Of a stretch of DNA of 64,000 nt, positions 12,722-23,692 are shown in pieces. The notes under the pieces are model-generated. The model made no database searches. It worked only from the letters and a program-made list of their open reading frames with translations, and was not told where the DNA came from. The stretch is taken from NCBI GenBank assembly GCA_965153455.1, contig OZ234496.1, positions 6,085,207 to 6,149,206 on the forward strand, read 5' to 3'. Both the position numbers and the translations under genes were made by a program. Origin of the DNA: Sphagnum compactum (taxonomy: Eukaryota; Bryophyta; Sphagnopsida; Sphagnales). Each line of letters starts with the position of its first letter. Position 1 is the first letter of the stretch.

Positions 12722-12970
12722 ACAAACCGTGTACCTCAATTGGTTAAGAACATTGGTTCACCCAATCGTTCATGTGTTGTTCACAATTCCAATTGTGAGT
12801 ACAATGCAAATGTTGAGTGAAGGGGGGCTCTTAATTCCTCGTGGCGTAGCGAAAACTAGTTACACTGGAGCAGGACCTAAGAAGAATCCCTTACCACCTG
12901 ATGGTGATGGTTCACCGCCGTTCTTCGGTCGAATACGCTCAATAGGGGGAGCTCGGTAGGACCCGTTCCA
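12722..12970 (+). repeat. tRNA-derived SINE-like element, second type
   Basis: The word tacctcaattgg at 12732-12743 resembles box A, and tgttcacaattcc at 12777-12790 resembles box B with one extra base. A GC-richer body follows to about 12960, including gtggcgtagcgaaaact. The GC jump relative to the AT-rich flanks fits an inserted element. A clear poly-A tail or target duplication was not found. Confidence 0.4.
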
Positions 12971-14038
12971 TAGTACAAGAATATACGTACTCTCAAGTAT
13001 TAAAAAGACAAATTATAAAATTAACACGTGATCACTTATTCAATATGAATGGTGTACAGTGTACATGGTTGCACCAATGCACACTATAACTTAGTCAACA
13101 ACGATGAGACATGAAAGCGTGAATAGTTCGCACGTGTTTTATGGATGTCAACTGTAATATGTACCAAAGTGTACACTGTAGACTGTATCATAGTCTCACA
13201 CCTTAGGCCGACTTTACACAAGGGCCAAAGCCCAAGAAATCTCTGGCCCAATATAAACCTTTTATTAGTGTCATAACTTTGGCTAACTTGGGCTCATACC
13301 CTAGTACCTTGGCCAATTCCACACTAATTATATTATTTTCAGAAATGTTGAAATTTTCAAAAATTATTTGTTCCAAATCAAAAGATATTGTGAAGGAAAA
13401 TCATGAATATTTAGGAATATTTCATTTGTTGAAATGAATTTTTCAAAATTAATTAATTATTCGACAGACATGTGTTGAAATGGCCAAGGTACTGGTATTT
13501 ACATGTTTTTTTAATGGTTGGAACCAGCCTTTTTTTTGTTTTTGAGAAAGTGCCCACATTGTCACAGGAGTCTTGGACTCCAGAGTCCAAGTGGCGATAT
13601 ATTTAGATTAATTGTTAAATGAGCTGGCTATCCTTTTTTGGGCAATGTATGAACTGGGCGAAGTTCTATGTGTTGCAGTAAAAGTGTAGTGGCGTTCAGA
13701 GGGAAAAAGAGCCATGTCATTACTAGCTACAACCAAAATTTATAAACAGACTTTGGGCTACTGTCAAGTTTGAGATGGTGCTTAGTTTGGCTCCGTTGCA
13801 TTGTGAGTGTGAAGCAAACTGGCTATCATAGAACATTCTGCCTAAAAGTATTGTGCAACAAAAATGCTCAAGTTCATATCATGAATTGTAACAATTGTAA
13901 ATGATGGAAACAAAAGAGGTGCATAGCAACATAGAACATAAAATAAGATTAGAACTTGAAATTGCAAGTCTGAAGGAGCTAGTATTGGGTTGATGTTAAA
14001 AGAAAAAGGTTCATATGAAACTACACCATCTCTAGCAT
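12971..14038. other. Intergenic, no supported gene
   Basis: No gene. A near-perfect palindrome (9-bp arms, 2-base centre) lies at 13572-13591. Repeated words built on gtgtacagtgtac lie near 13050-13190. Confidence 0.4.
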
Positions 14039-17000
14039 CTATGCAATAACACTATAGCGGTCTGCTGCTCCAATCCAAGCATCAAATGTGGCAACATATG
14101 GAAATTCTCTAAGTGGGTGAAAACACATTAAGGGTGAGCCACTTCCAAAAAAAATGATGTATAACAAATATTATAATACACAAAAAGTTAAAATCTTGAT
14201 AGCATCCTTTGACTATCCTAAACACAAGCACAACAACATTTTGAAACTCAAATTTCACTTTGAGTCAAAATTAATTTTGATTCAAGAATTAAATGAAAAG
14301 GATTGGATGAAATCAATGTACATAGAGTATATAACTTGTAAATTTTCAATGGTCATAACGTCTCATTTTTGTGGTTCATAAAACATTACCAAACAAAAGA
14401 AAATTGAAAAATAATGCAATGCATCTCCTCCTCTTTGATGGTAGTGGTTTTTTCCTAAAAAGAAGATATTATTATGCATTCATTGTTAAACAAATGCAAA
14501 AAAAACTCATTTTTTTAATGGAATTTCATCCAAAAACTTTAAAGTTCTTGATTATCCTATATATAATTGATGTATATCAATATCATACACCATAAAAAAA
14601 TTCACCCAAGAATTCCATCCACAACCTTAGTTTTGAAATATATATTCAAAAATTCAAACTTTGTGACAAATATTATTGTCACAAATATATTCCACACGTT
14701 CAAATTTTTCAATGTTTGTTGAATTTTTCAAAATAATTCATTAGATTAAATCTAAATTTAATCAAATATACTTTAAAAAACAAAAATAATCCAAGATGTA
14801 ATGTCCATACATTACCAAAAAAATTAATTGCAAAAATATTATACTTGTTACTATAATTTTTTGGGGGGCTTGATGTGCTTTCACCCAAGTGAAGAACTTT
14901 TGGCTATACATGCCAACTACAAGAGGTAGATGAGGATTTAAAGTAACCTGCAACTTGCCCTTAGATAGGCTAAAGATGAAAAACAACATTCATCTTCTAC
15001 ACTCCCTAGAACATGAACTATGGCCATTTCTACCGACTTAAAATACTCAGGGAAAGAATGTGTCAAAACCCAAAATTCAGGAATTGTCTTCCAAATGCAC
15101 ATCAATGGATTGAGATTCGATGGTGGTTCCATGGTAGCCTTGGAATTGTTTTTCATACATAACTTGAATACCCTATTCAACATCAAGCTGCCAACAGTCA
15201 AGCAAAGGGCAAACTACAAAACTTGACTCACTAGACCCCAACATCTTTGGTTCATAGTACCATGCCTTTAAAACTTCCAAGTGTTTGGCAAAACTTTCTT
15301 CACATTGAAACAACAACCAATATTGTGGGATATAATGCCCATGGCATCAAGCAACGCACAATGAAGGAAATGGTTGTCCAACTCATTGATCAACTAGGAA
15401 ACTACACCTATTAACCAACATTAGCAAGAACAAATACCCAACACCCAAAAAAAAATCACAAATTAAGATTCAATACATTTAAACCAATATCAAAATAATT
15501 GAAAAACCTTTCTTGAACATTCTGCCTTCATTTGTGAAATCAAAGATTGAAATGAATCTTAAATCACAATTGTCCACAATTTTAAAATTAGGTCATTGTG
15601 CATGGCCCAAAGCTTTTCACCATTCATGATGAAAACAAGTTGCTCATTGGAGTCATTTAAGTTTTCCACCCATTTCATGTGGATGTGTTCATGGCTACAA
15701 TCCAACAAACCTTTAAATGCCCAGAATTCATCACTTGAAAATGAAGAACTAACATCACTGTACAAATAATAAAGCTATCCTTAGCAAATCTTCACAGCAA
15801 CCACTAGATCACATATGAAAACATTACATTGTTTTGCAAATTACACAAGAAAGTTAATGTTTTCTAGCAAAGGGATGATGCAACACATTCCCAACATGTA
15901 GGAGGGATCAACAAGCAATGTCAAATTAGCTTGCAAGTGCAACCAACTTTGCGTATCAAGAAACTTGAAAAATAAAATAAAACCACAAACATACAAAGTT
16001 CAAATCAATAGACATTGAAAAAAAGGTTGAAGCAAGGTACCTTGGTAGCTTGGTTGCTTGAATTATCCACAACCATTTGGCCAAAAGTGGCATGATTCTA
16101 CAAAAATTCTTCTCAGAGGATCCATCAAAGATATCCAATGGGTTTCCACGTTCTTAAGCATTTTAAACCATTTTGTTTCCATCATACCAGTAAACTTAGT
16201 GAACTCAAGGTGCCTCTTTTGGGCTATGAGCAAAATACGCATGACAACTTTGTAGCAAATCCTCTATGCTACTAACAATTCCCAAGGTTGACAAAGTCTT
16301 GAATGCAAGATTGCATCTATGAACCATGCAATGAACACCAATGGAAAATGGTGCATAATTTGTGTTGATTTGTTTAATGACACCGGTTTTGGTTCCTTGA
16401 ATGTACTTACCCCATTAACCCCAAAACAAAGCAACTTTTGAAATACAAAAGTTGGATTCAAGCCTCCCTTCTACAAGGCCTCCATGATCACAATAGTAAG
16501 GTTATCAACTCCTACTCCATCAACAACCCGTTGGAGAGAAAGCAACATGGGAACTTTCACCCAATTCTACATCACATATGCATGTATGGAAATCCAACTC
16601 CCATTATCCATAGTGCACTTCATCACATGTAAGGGCCACATAGTTAACAATGGAAAGAATGGCCAGAATAGCCTTAGTCACTTAAGCATACGTAAACATT
16701 GCCATTATCCAACCTAAATTATCATACCATTGCATTTTGGGGTTTTTATGCACATCAATGAAAGAAGACAACGCCTTCCTACTTTCATACTCTACCATAG
16801 GATGACCCCCTCCAAGATTTAAAACAATGAAGCAAATTGGACCTTCTTTTTCTCCATTTCCATGTAAGATAGTAGTAGGTGTTCAGGCAAAAAATAGAGC
16901 TTGGTTTTTTTGTGTTTACAAGTCTTGCTACTGCACCAATTTCCTTTCATGACATTCAACTTCAAGAAGTCCTTTTATGCCTTCCTCTTACCCTCATGTT

Positions 17001-17574
17001 TCATCAGTGTATCCCACTTGGGAGCAAGCAAACATGGTTTCTTATCAATGGTGCTACAAACCTTGCATCTAACATTGTCAAAAACACCATTAGTGGCAAG
17101 GATGCCTTCAACCCAAAACAACTTAGCAACCCATTCAAATTGAAATTTCCAAGTACGATCATAAGATTTCTTCAGCTTATGAGGTGGAGGAAAAGGCAAC
17201 AAATCAAGATCTAACTTTGTATTAGGAAAGTCACTCAAATCAACAACCATATCCAACATCATGGGAGAGTCAACATGCAAGCTATCACTCAAATTGGGTT
17301 GTCCAGATGGTGGAAACAAATGGGTTGCATTAGAAAACAACCTAAGAGAAAATGTTGCATGAGAAGGTAATTGAGAAGAAATAAAAATGTCAGAAGGCCC
17401 ACTAGTAGAAACTATCTCAAGAAATGGCAAGGGTGAGATGACATGGGCTATAGGAGTTGGTGATGCATTGGTGGAGGGTTCAAAACAATGCAACCCAAGA
17501 ACAATTGGCCCTAAAGATTCTAATGGGCCATTGCCATTAGAAGGCAATGGCATTGAATTGCAAACTAACCACAA
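14039..17574 (-). pseudogene. Decayed hAT-family transposase-like gene, interrupted by a MITE
   Basis: Read leftward, short open pieces line up in the order expected for a plant hAT-type transposase-derived protein. First comes a zinc-finger-like N-terminal region (about 17175-16985; CKVC at its core, then WDTLMKHEGKRKA). Next is a block with HPMVEYESRKAL (about 16800), then a core piece with QKLLCFGVNGVSTF and PFSIGVHCMVHR-like words (16440-16300). A block of helical segments covers about 15960-15500. Last is the hAT C-terminal dimerisation region with SVEDE and FSSLAY (15003-14960), continuing to VVGMYSQKFF at 14890. The final words FPYVATFDAWIG and a stop (14039-14041) lie beyond the inserted MITE at 14115-14886. 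Many stops and frameshifts separate the pieces (for example a TAA just after GKRKA), so no full protein can be made. The N-terminal limit is uncertain, and I found no terminal inverted repeats for this gene, so it could be either a transposon relic or a domesticated gene copy that died. Confidence 0.8.
14115..14886. mobile_element. MITE copy A, 772 bp, 4-bp target duplication
   Basis: The ends are inverted repeats: GGGTGAAAACACATTAAGGG on the left, and GGGTGAAAGCACATCAAGCC when the right end is read on the minus strand. AAGT flanks both sides (14111-14114 and 14887-14890). The host sequence is the C-terminal part of a hAT-like coding region, and its homology continues on the other side of the element, which supports these boundaries. 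The element is AT-rich and has no transposase, so it is non-autonomous. A full-length relative in opposite orientation lies at 59507-60313. A 4-bp duplication excludes typical hAT (8), Mutator (9-11), PIF (3) and Tc1 (TA) behaviour. Confidence 0.85.
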
Positions 17575-18162
17575 AGGTTTTGCATTTTATGCATTTCTAC
17601 TATTAAAGAAGTACCACAACAATGTGGGTTTGGATTTAACTATGGACCTTGCTATTGATTCCAACGATTTCGCTTCATGGTCCTATTAACCACAGACACA
17701 ACAAACATAACCAAAAAACACAACACAAAGAAGGTGCAACAAATCACAATATCAAAACTTGAACCCCAATAAAACATAGGACCTCCAATTGTAAAGAATG
17801 CAGAACCTTAAATGCATTGCAAATCGAAAGCCAAAAAGATGGAACTTGAAAATGTACCTTTTCAACTTGAAAGCAACCTCCATATCTTTTAGCAAGAATC
17901 CAAATCCTGTTTGGGAAGAATCCCTCTTCATTTTGTGGCAACATTCAATCACGGTCTCAATTTTAACAAACTTGAAAACACTCCCCCAAATTGCACATTG
18001 CACAATGAAAACCATGGCTAAATGCTAGTAAATGCAACAATCTACAAATCTTTGCCTTGAAATTTGAAGCTTCTCCAATTGAATAACCTAATTTTGAAAT
18101 GGTGGCACTAAGTTAGTAAGCAGTAAGCAAATCTTTACTTGAATAAGGCAAGTGGGCAACAA
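17575..18162. other. Upstream flank of the hAT-like pseudogene
   Basis: No further homologous coding words are recognised here. It may contain the decayed 5' part of the transposase-like gene. No inverted terminal repeat is evident. Confidence 0.3.
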
Positions 18163-18260
18163 GCTTTACTTATGAAAGTAGGAGTGATGGTAATGAATGC
18201 TACCTATTTTGGCTTTACTTGTGAAAGTAGGAACGATGGTAATGAATGCTACCTATTTTG
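18163..18260. repeat. Tandem duplication, 2 x 49 bp
   Basis: The units 18163-18211 and 18212-18260 begin gctttact and end gctacctattttg, with a few transitions between them. A short telomere-like stretch (accctaaaccctag) follows at about 18281-18297. Confidence 0.85.
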
Positions 18261-18516
18261 GCAAACTAGCTAGCAACACCAAACCCTAAACCCTAGCCGC
18301 AATTGGCTATTATGGATGCGATGATTAACCATTATGGCTACATCTGACAGTGGTGATGGCATAAGATGGCGATGGACCACTTTGGACAATTGAAAAATGA
18401 TAGCAATAGGGTCAATGGCCAATGAAAACATTTGGCTACACTGCTAGATGTCATTATATGATTCGACTACTAGTCATTTTTTTTCCCTTTTTTTTTTGCA
18501 TGTGAATAAATTGGCA

Positions 18517-18521
18517 ATTAC
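18517..18521. repeat. Target-site duplication (ATTAC), left
   Basis: ATTAC directly abuts the left LTR and is repeated at 25512-25516 beyond the right LTR, the 5-bp duplication expected for Ty3/gypsy integrase. Confidence 0.9.
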
Positions 18522-18825
18522 TGACGCGCTCCTAAGTCCCTTGTTGAACCCACTTGAGGGTTCAACTATGTAGAGTTGCGGGAAGTTGGGACTTGGGGGC
18601 CGCTCTCGACTTCCAGCACTAAAGAGGGGTAGAGGGGTGTGCTAGAAGTCCCGGGATTAGACTAGGAAGAGGACAAGCGTTTCACCTACTCAAATCTGCA
18701 TCAAAATCAACCCCAAGTTGGTTAGAACTCATTCTGCACCCTTTTGGTGTTGGGACAAGCCACGGGCTAACTCGGACTCACTTGACTCACCACGGTCCGG
18801 ACTCGGGGGAAGCCACCACCTTCCC

Positions 18826-18833
18826 CTATATAG
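18826..18833 (-). promoter_or_regulatory. Candidate LTR TATA box
   Basis: The minus strand reads CTATATAG here, about 510 bp into the LTR. In the 5' LTR the matching site (24997-25004) reads CTATATGG, so the copy that would drive the element has a weakened TATA. This is an inference from sequence only. Confidence 0.45.
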
Positions 18834-19079
18834 TATACTCTGCAGCTCTCCGCTGAGGCTACATCCGAATGGCACTTTTTCCCGGGACTCCCAAGTTGGA
18901 GTCCCGAAACTGTCTCGGGTTGGAGTCCCGGAACTTTGGGAGCTCGTATCTCCTGGCTCCAACCTCCGATCGGAGTGAGGTCTAAACCGAAGTTGTAGCC
19001 CTCTTTGAAAGCTTTCCAACGCCATGTCGCACTCCTTCAGGCGACGTCAGAAAAGGGTCTATTCCCGACGTTTAGTGGT

Positions 19080-19108
19080 CGGGAGTCAAACTGCCAGTTT
19101 GACTCCCG
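19080..19108. repeat. LTR hairpin
   Basis: Perfect 14-bp arms (CGGGAGTCAAACTG and its complement) are separated by one base. The same hairpin is present in the other LTR at 25251-25279. Confidence 0.85.
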
Positions 19109-19340
19109 GCCCTTCTTTTGCCCATAACTTGGGCTGCAGATGTCCAAAATGCCAATGCGAGGGCATTTTAGACATCTACACTTCAAGACCTTTCCATTGA
19201 TATAAAGAACACCCCAAGGCGAGGTGTTTTGACCCCCTGTAATTGCTTCTGAGTTTTTGGGAGTCCCGAAGGACTCCAACTTCCCACTTTTGGGAGTGTG
19301 GGCTTCACCCTCACACTTAGCCCAAAGTGGGGTTGCGACA

Positions 19341-19352
19341 CTCTCCTCCACT
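19341..19352 (-). other. Polypurine tract of the chromovirus
   Basis: The minus strand reads AGTGGAGGAGAG immediately before the 3' LTR, in the position of the plus-strand primer. Confidence 0.75.
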
Positions 19353-20130
19353 AGAAGAAAATGTCAATGTCCTCATTGACACTTAGAATTTTCTCTTACA
19401 ATTGTAATTGCTTTCATTTGGATCCTTGGACATTTTTGCCGACTTTTGCGGCTTGGACCTTGTCTCAAGCTAACTTAGGCGTCCCCAAGTTTCCAACACT
19501 TTCTTGACAAGTTGAAGAGGGTCCTATAAAAAACCCTCTTCCCAAGCTTCGTCAAAAGAGGACTAAACTAGCCTAATTTGACGAAGCTCCTCATTTGGGA
19601 GGAACTTTTTCATTCTTCCCCTCATGAGGAACTTAAGTCAAGTCTACTCTTGACCTAAGCTAATTGACATGACTCCTTTCCCTATCTCGCGCCTTGGTCA
19701 CAACAACCAAGCCTTAACTAAAATGTTTGCTTATCAAGGTACGAGAAACAACACTTGGGTTTTGCCAAAACCCAAGTCCCAAAATACACGATTAAAGTAC
19801 GCGAGCGGGGTCATGACTTCCCGTGTTGGTCGCCACTACCAACCAACCTTTTGGGATGCACTTAAGGCATGTGCATGTCCCCGCAAGCTCACCTTGCTTG
19901 CCTCCTCTTTTGGGGCCAAGTTTCCTCAACCCCAAAGTAGGAGTCCGATTTTGATTTGGGCCTACGCAAGAAAGTTCCATTTATCCAATGCCATTAGACA
20001 ACCCTATTTGCCTTATACAAATTTCTCATGATACAATCTCTTGGAAGTTTTTGCCCTTTATTTCCTTTGCAACTTGATGTGGTACACTTATGTGACATTC
20101 TGCCCCACTAAAAGAAAGGTGATGTCCTCA
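19353..20130 (-). other. Non-coding 3' region of the chromovirus
   Basis: This stretch lies between the chromodomain stop and the polypurine tract. It has no domain-bearing frame in either direction. Clustered words such as gacgaagctcctcat repeat imperfectly. Confidence 0.6.
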
Positions 20131-20592
20131 TCACATCCTACGTCTCCTCTTCTTTGCCGGTCTAGTGTGGAATTCTTCTATTGCTTCTTGGGCATGTTCC
20201 ATATCGGATTCGGTCACCCAAGAAGCCTCTATTGCATGATATCCTTTCCACTTAACTAGGTATTCCCGCTCTCTTCCTCTAAGTTGCCTTGACTTGAGCA
20301 CGGCCTCCACCTCAAACTCTGGTTCATTATGAACCAAATCAGGTGGGGGCCTTGAGTTTTGCTCTCGACTAGGCCTTGAGGCATCACGGGAGACCGGCTT
20401 CAAAAGAGAAACATGAAATGTGGGATGAACTCTAAAGTTTTCCGGTAGTTCTAACTTATAAGTGTCGAAAAGTTTCTTTTCCAACACTTTGAATGGGCCC
20501 GCATATGGGCCCAAGAATTTGTGACTTAACCCTTTGGGCAACCGGAAGTTCTTGATGTTCAACCACATTTCATCCCTTTCTTGAAATTTCAC
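20131..20592 (-). pseudogene. Chromovirus pol C-terminus: integrase tail and chromodomain
   Basis: About 153 codons in the same frame as the upstream pol segment, but separated from it by two TGA codons at 20596-20601. It begins in the integrase C-terminal region (RDEMWLNIKNFRL, then HPTFHVSLLKP) and ends with a chromodomain at about residues 92-145, including EYLVKWKGY and SWVTE. In chromoviruses this domain binds histone marks and steers integration toward heterochromatin. A lysine/arginine-rich tail (KKRRRRM) closes the protein. There is no ATG of its own. Confidence 0.93.
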
Positions 20593-20598
20593 CTCTCA

Positions 20599-22518
20599 TC
20601 AGGACTTGTCCGCAAAATCCTTGTACCTTTTGTGCACCTTTTCCAAATTGGCCTTGGCCAACTCCCACAAGCGCCGCCTTTCTTCATCAAGTTGTTGGAC
20701 CATCGGCACTTCCTCACTTGCATCACTCGGGGTGTGTCCTTGTGCTGCCCAAGTCATGGGCACAATTGGTGACTTGCCCGTCACCATTTGGAATGGGGTG
20801 GACCCAGTTGCGGAGTGTGCCGAGTTGTTGTAACAAAACTCGGCTAACTCCAAATGGTCCACCCAATCTTGTTGATCCGCCGCAACATAATTCCTTAGGA
20901 ATTGTTGGATCACCAAGTTCACCCTCTCGGTTTGTCCATCGGTTTGGGGGCGGAATGCAGTACTCATCTTGAGTTCCGACCCCATGCACTTCCACAAGGC
21001 CCGCCAAAACTTACTTGTAAACTTCGGGTCTCGATCCGACACTATGTCTTTTGGAAGGCCATGATGCTTAAAAATGTGGGAGAAGAACAACCTTCCCGTC
21101 TCTTGAGCCGTGGCTTCATCCTTTGTGGGAATGAAGTGTGCCATTTTGCTAAATCGATCCACCACAACCATGATGGCATCAAACCCCTTTGAAAGGGGCA
21201 AACTTACCATGAAGTCCATTGACACACTTTCCCACGGCCCTTCGGGAATTGGCAAAGGTTGCAACAAGCCCACTTGCTTCTTGTTGAGGGTCCAGTTTTG
21301 TTGACAAGTTAAACAAGTCTTCACATACTCCTCCGCACAATCCTTCAAGTTGGGCCAATAGTAGGACTTCTTTAGGAATGTTGTGGTGCGCTTTGCACCA
21401 CCATGGCCCGCAAGCGGTCCATCATGACATTCCTTCAAAAGTGTGTCCCTTATCTTCCCTTCCGGCACATAGAGGCGATTTTGCTTGTACCACAATAATC
21501 CATTTCGCAAATGGAAGTGGGACTTGGCTCCATTTTGGATGCTTTGCCTTACCTCTTTGACAAAGGCATCCCGACGACTCGCTAGTCTAACTTCCTTTTG
21601 AAGTTCCAACTCTCCCACATACACCACTCTAAGTTGGTGTTTCCGACTCAAGGCATCGGGGACTATGTTCTCTTTTCCCGGCTTGTGCCGGATGTCCACA
21701 TTGAACAAGGCCAATGTGTCTTGCCACCTTACTTGTTTTGATGACAACTTGGGTTGAGTGGAGAAGTATTTCAAGGTCACGTTGTCGGTCCAAACCACCA
21801 CATCTTTGGAGCCTATGTAGTGGCCCCAAGTCTTGAGACAATGTATGACTGCCCACATTTCCTTCTTGTGTGTTGGCCACATTCTCTCCGTCTCACTCAA
21901 CTTCTTGCTTTCAAAGGCCACCGGTCTTCCATCTTGCACTATGACACCTCCAATTGCAAAGTCGGAGGCATCGAAATGGATTTCAAAGTCCTTGTCAAAG
22001 TCGGGCAACTTCAACACCGACGCCTTCACCAAAATGCCTTTCAATGTTTCAAAAGCTTCGTCGCATGCTTCATCCCAATCATAGGTGACGGCGGACTTCT
22101 TCAAGAGGTTTGTCAAAGGGGTCGCAATTCTCGCAAAGTTCTTTATGAACTTGCGATAATAGGAAGCCAATCCCAAAAAGGATCTCAAGGCGGGAACCGA
22201 CTTGGGCGGTTCCCAATCCAATATTGCCTTGACCTTATGATCATCCATCATCAAACCCTCTTGAGTTATCCTATGTCCAAGAAAGTCTACTTCCGTCACC
22301 CCAAATTCGCACTTCTCAAGTTTGGCATACAACTTGTTTTCCCTTAGCCTTTGGAACACCTTGCGAAGGTGCTCCGCATGCTCCTCCATGGAACTACTAT
22401 AAATCAAAATGTCGTCTATGTAGACGACCACAAAATCATCAAGCCATTCGCGGAAAATGTCATTCATGAAAGTACAAAATGTGGCGGGTGCATTGGTGAG
22501 CCCAAAGGGCATCACCAA
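20599..22518 (-). pseudogene. Chromovirus pol: RT palm, RNase H and integrase
   Basis: About 639 open codons. They start inside reverse transcriptase with [13 protein letters not shown] and the catalytic YIDD (residues 33-36). RNase H follows with HFDAS (D183), E220 and DNVTLK (D245). Integrase has the HHCC finger (H365, H372, C402, C405) and catalytic residues D435, D495 and E531 with 35 residues between the last two, plus [11 protein letters not shown]. All catalytic residues are present. The segment has no start of its own; it continues the reading frame of the gag-protease segment after a 1-base frameshift at 22554-22558. It ends at TGA-TGA, after which the same frame continues into the chromodomain. 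Confidence 0.96.
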
Positions 22519-22553
22519 GAACTCATATGAGCCATACCTTGTGCGACAAGCGG

Positions 22554-22558
22554 TTTTT
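22554..22558 (-). other. Frameshift site in RT
   Basis: A run of five A on the coding strand where the RT homology requires one more base. Downstream RT homology resumes in the next frame at once. Confidence 0.8.
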
Positions 22559-23634
22559 CTTCGTCCCCTTCCGCGATCCTTATTTGGTAATACCCCGAAC
22601 GTAGATCAATTCTACTAAAAACCTTGGCTCTCGAGAGACGATCAAATAGATCATCGATGCGAGGTAAAGGATACTGATTTTTCACCGTTGCCTTGTTGAG
22701 TGCTCTATAATCAACACACATCCTCAAAGTCCCATCCTTCTTATGAACAAAAAGAACGGGTGCCCCATATGGTGACTTGCTTGGTTTGATATAACCTTTC
22801 GCGAGGAGTTCCTCAAGTTGAACCTTGAGTTCTTTCAACTCTTCGTGGCTCATTCTATATGGGGCCTTGGCGGGAGGTTCCACTCCCGGTATCACTTCAA
22901 TCGCATGATCAACTCGTCTTCTCGGGGGTAGGTCTTCGGGCAACTCTTCGAGCATCACATCCGGGAACTCTTCCAAAACCTTCCTTATGCATTTGGCGGA
23001 AGTCACCAACTTGGTGGCTTCCTTGGGCTCATACTCATCCAACACCCGCATGACACACATCATGCCAAAACCTCCCACGCATTCTCTTTCCCAAGCTTTT
23101 CCTAACATAAAGTGGATGGTTGGACCACCCACACAAGGCAACTCATGTGCCTTGACTCGCACAATCCCACTTTTAGATGGGATTTTAACTAACCTATTGT
23201 GCCCTTCTATGAGCACATTGTTTTGGGTAATGAACTCCATTCCCAAAATGCAATCCATTCCACCCAAGGTGGAAACCAACAAGTCCACCTTTCCTCTCCA
23301 ATTTCCCAATTGGAGAGGCACTCCCTTTGCTTGTAAAGTAGTTGGATGGGGAACCCCATCCGCGAAGTGCACCTCAATGGGTGCCTTGAGCTCCTCTAAG
23401 TGGAGCTCCATCCTTTCGGCGTTTTCCAAAGTTATGAAGTTGTGTGAGGCCCCTGTGTCCAAAAGACATAAAATATCCCGCTTAGCAATCTTCCCCTTCA
23501 AGAAGATAAGTCGATTGCATTCTGGTTGGGCTAAATTGGCATTGAGAGCAAGTACCTTAGAGCTCCCACTCCCTGGTTTGGCCTTGGGACAATCTTTGGA
23601 GTAATGCCCCACCTCGTTGCAATTGAAACATGCT

Positions 23635-23692
23635 CCCTTGGGTTTTGCTCCAAAATCTCCCTTGGGTTTTGCTCCAAAATCTCCCTTGGGTT
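23635..23692 (-). repeat. In-frame 24-bp tandem repeat in gag
   Basis: Two perfect units (23635-23658, 23659-23682) and part of a third encode PKGDFGAK-type repeats just before the zinc knuckle. The repeat adds basic residues to the nucleic-acid-binding linker. Confidence 0.9.

Larger units (their letters stand above)
18522..19340 (-). repeat. 3' LTR of the chromovirus (819 bp)
   Basis: On the plus strand it begins TGACGCGCTCC and ends GGGTTGCGACA, with TG..CA termini. It aligns without gaps to 24693-25511. It contains several gggagtcc/ggactcc inverted words and a 14-bp perfect hairpin at 19080-19108. Confidence 0.97.

Noticed and set aside
16879-17214. Plus-strand 111-codon frame
   Set aside because: It lies opposite the zinc-finger-like region of the hAT-type pseudogene, which has clear homology on the minus strand.
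18281-18297. Interstitial telomere array
   Set aside because: Only about two telomere-like units; too short, and such words are common in plant DNA.
21754-23604. Long plus-strand frames (197 and 205 codons) across the retrotransposon
   Set aside because: They are antisense to pol domains with intact catalytic motifs; their translations show no family.
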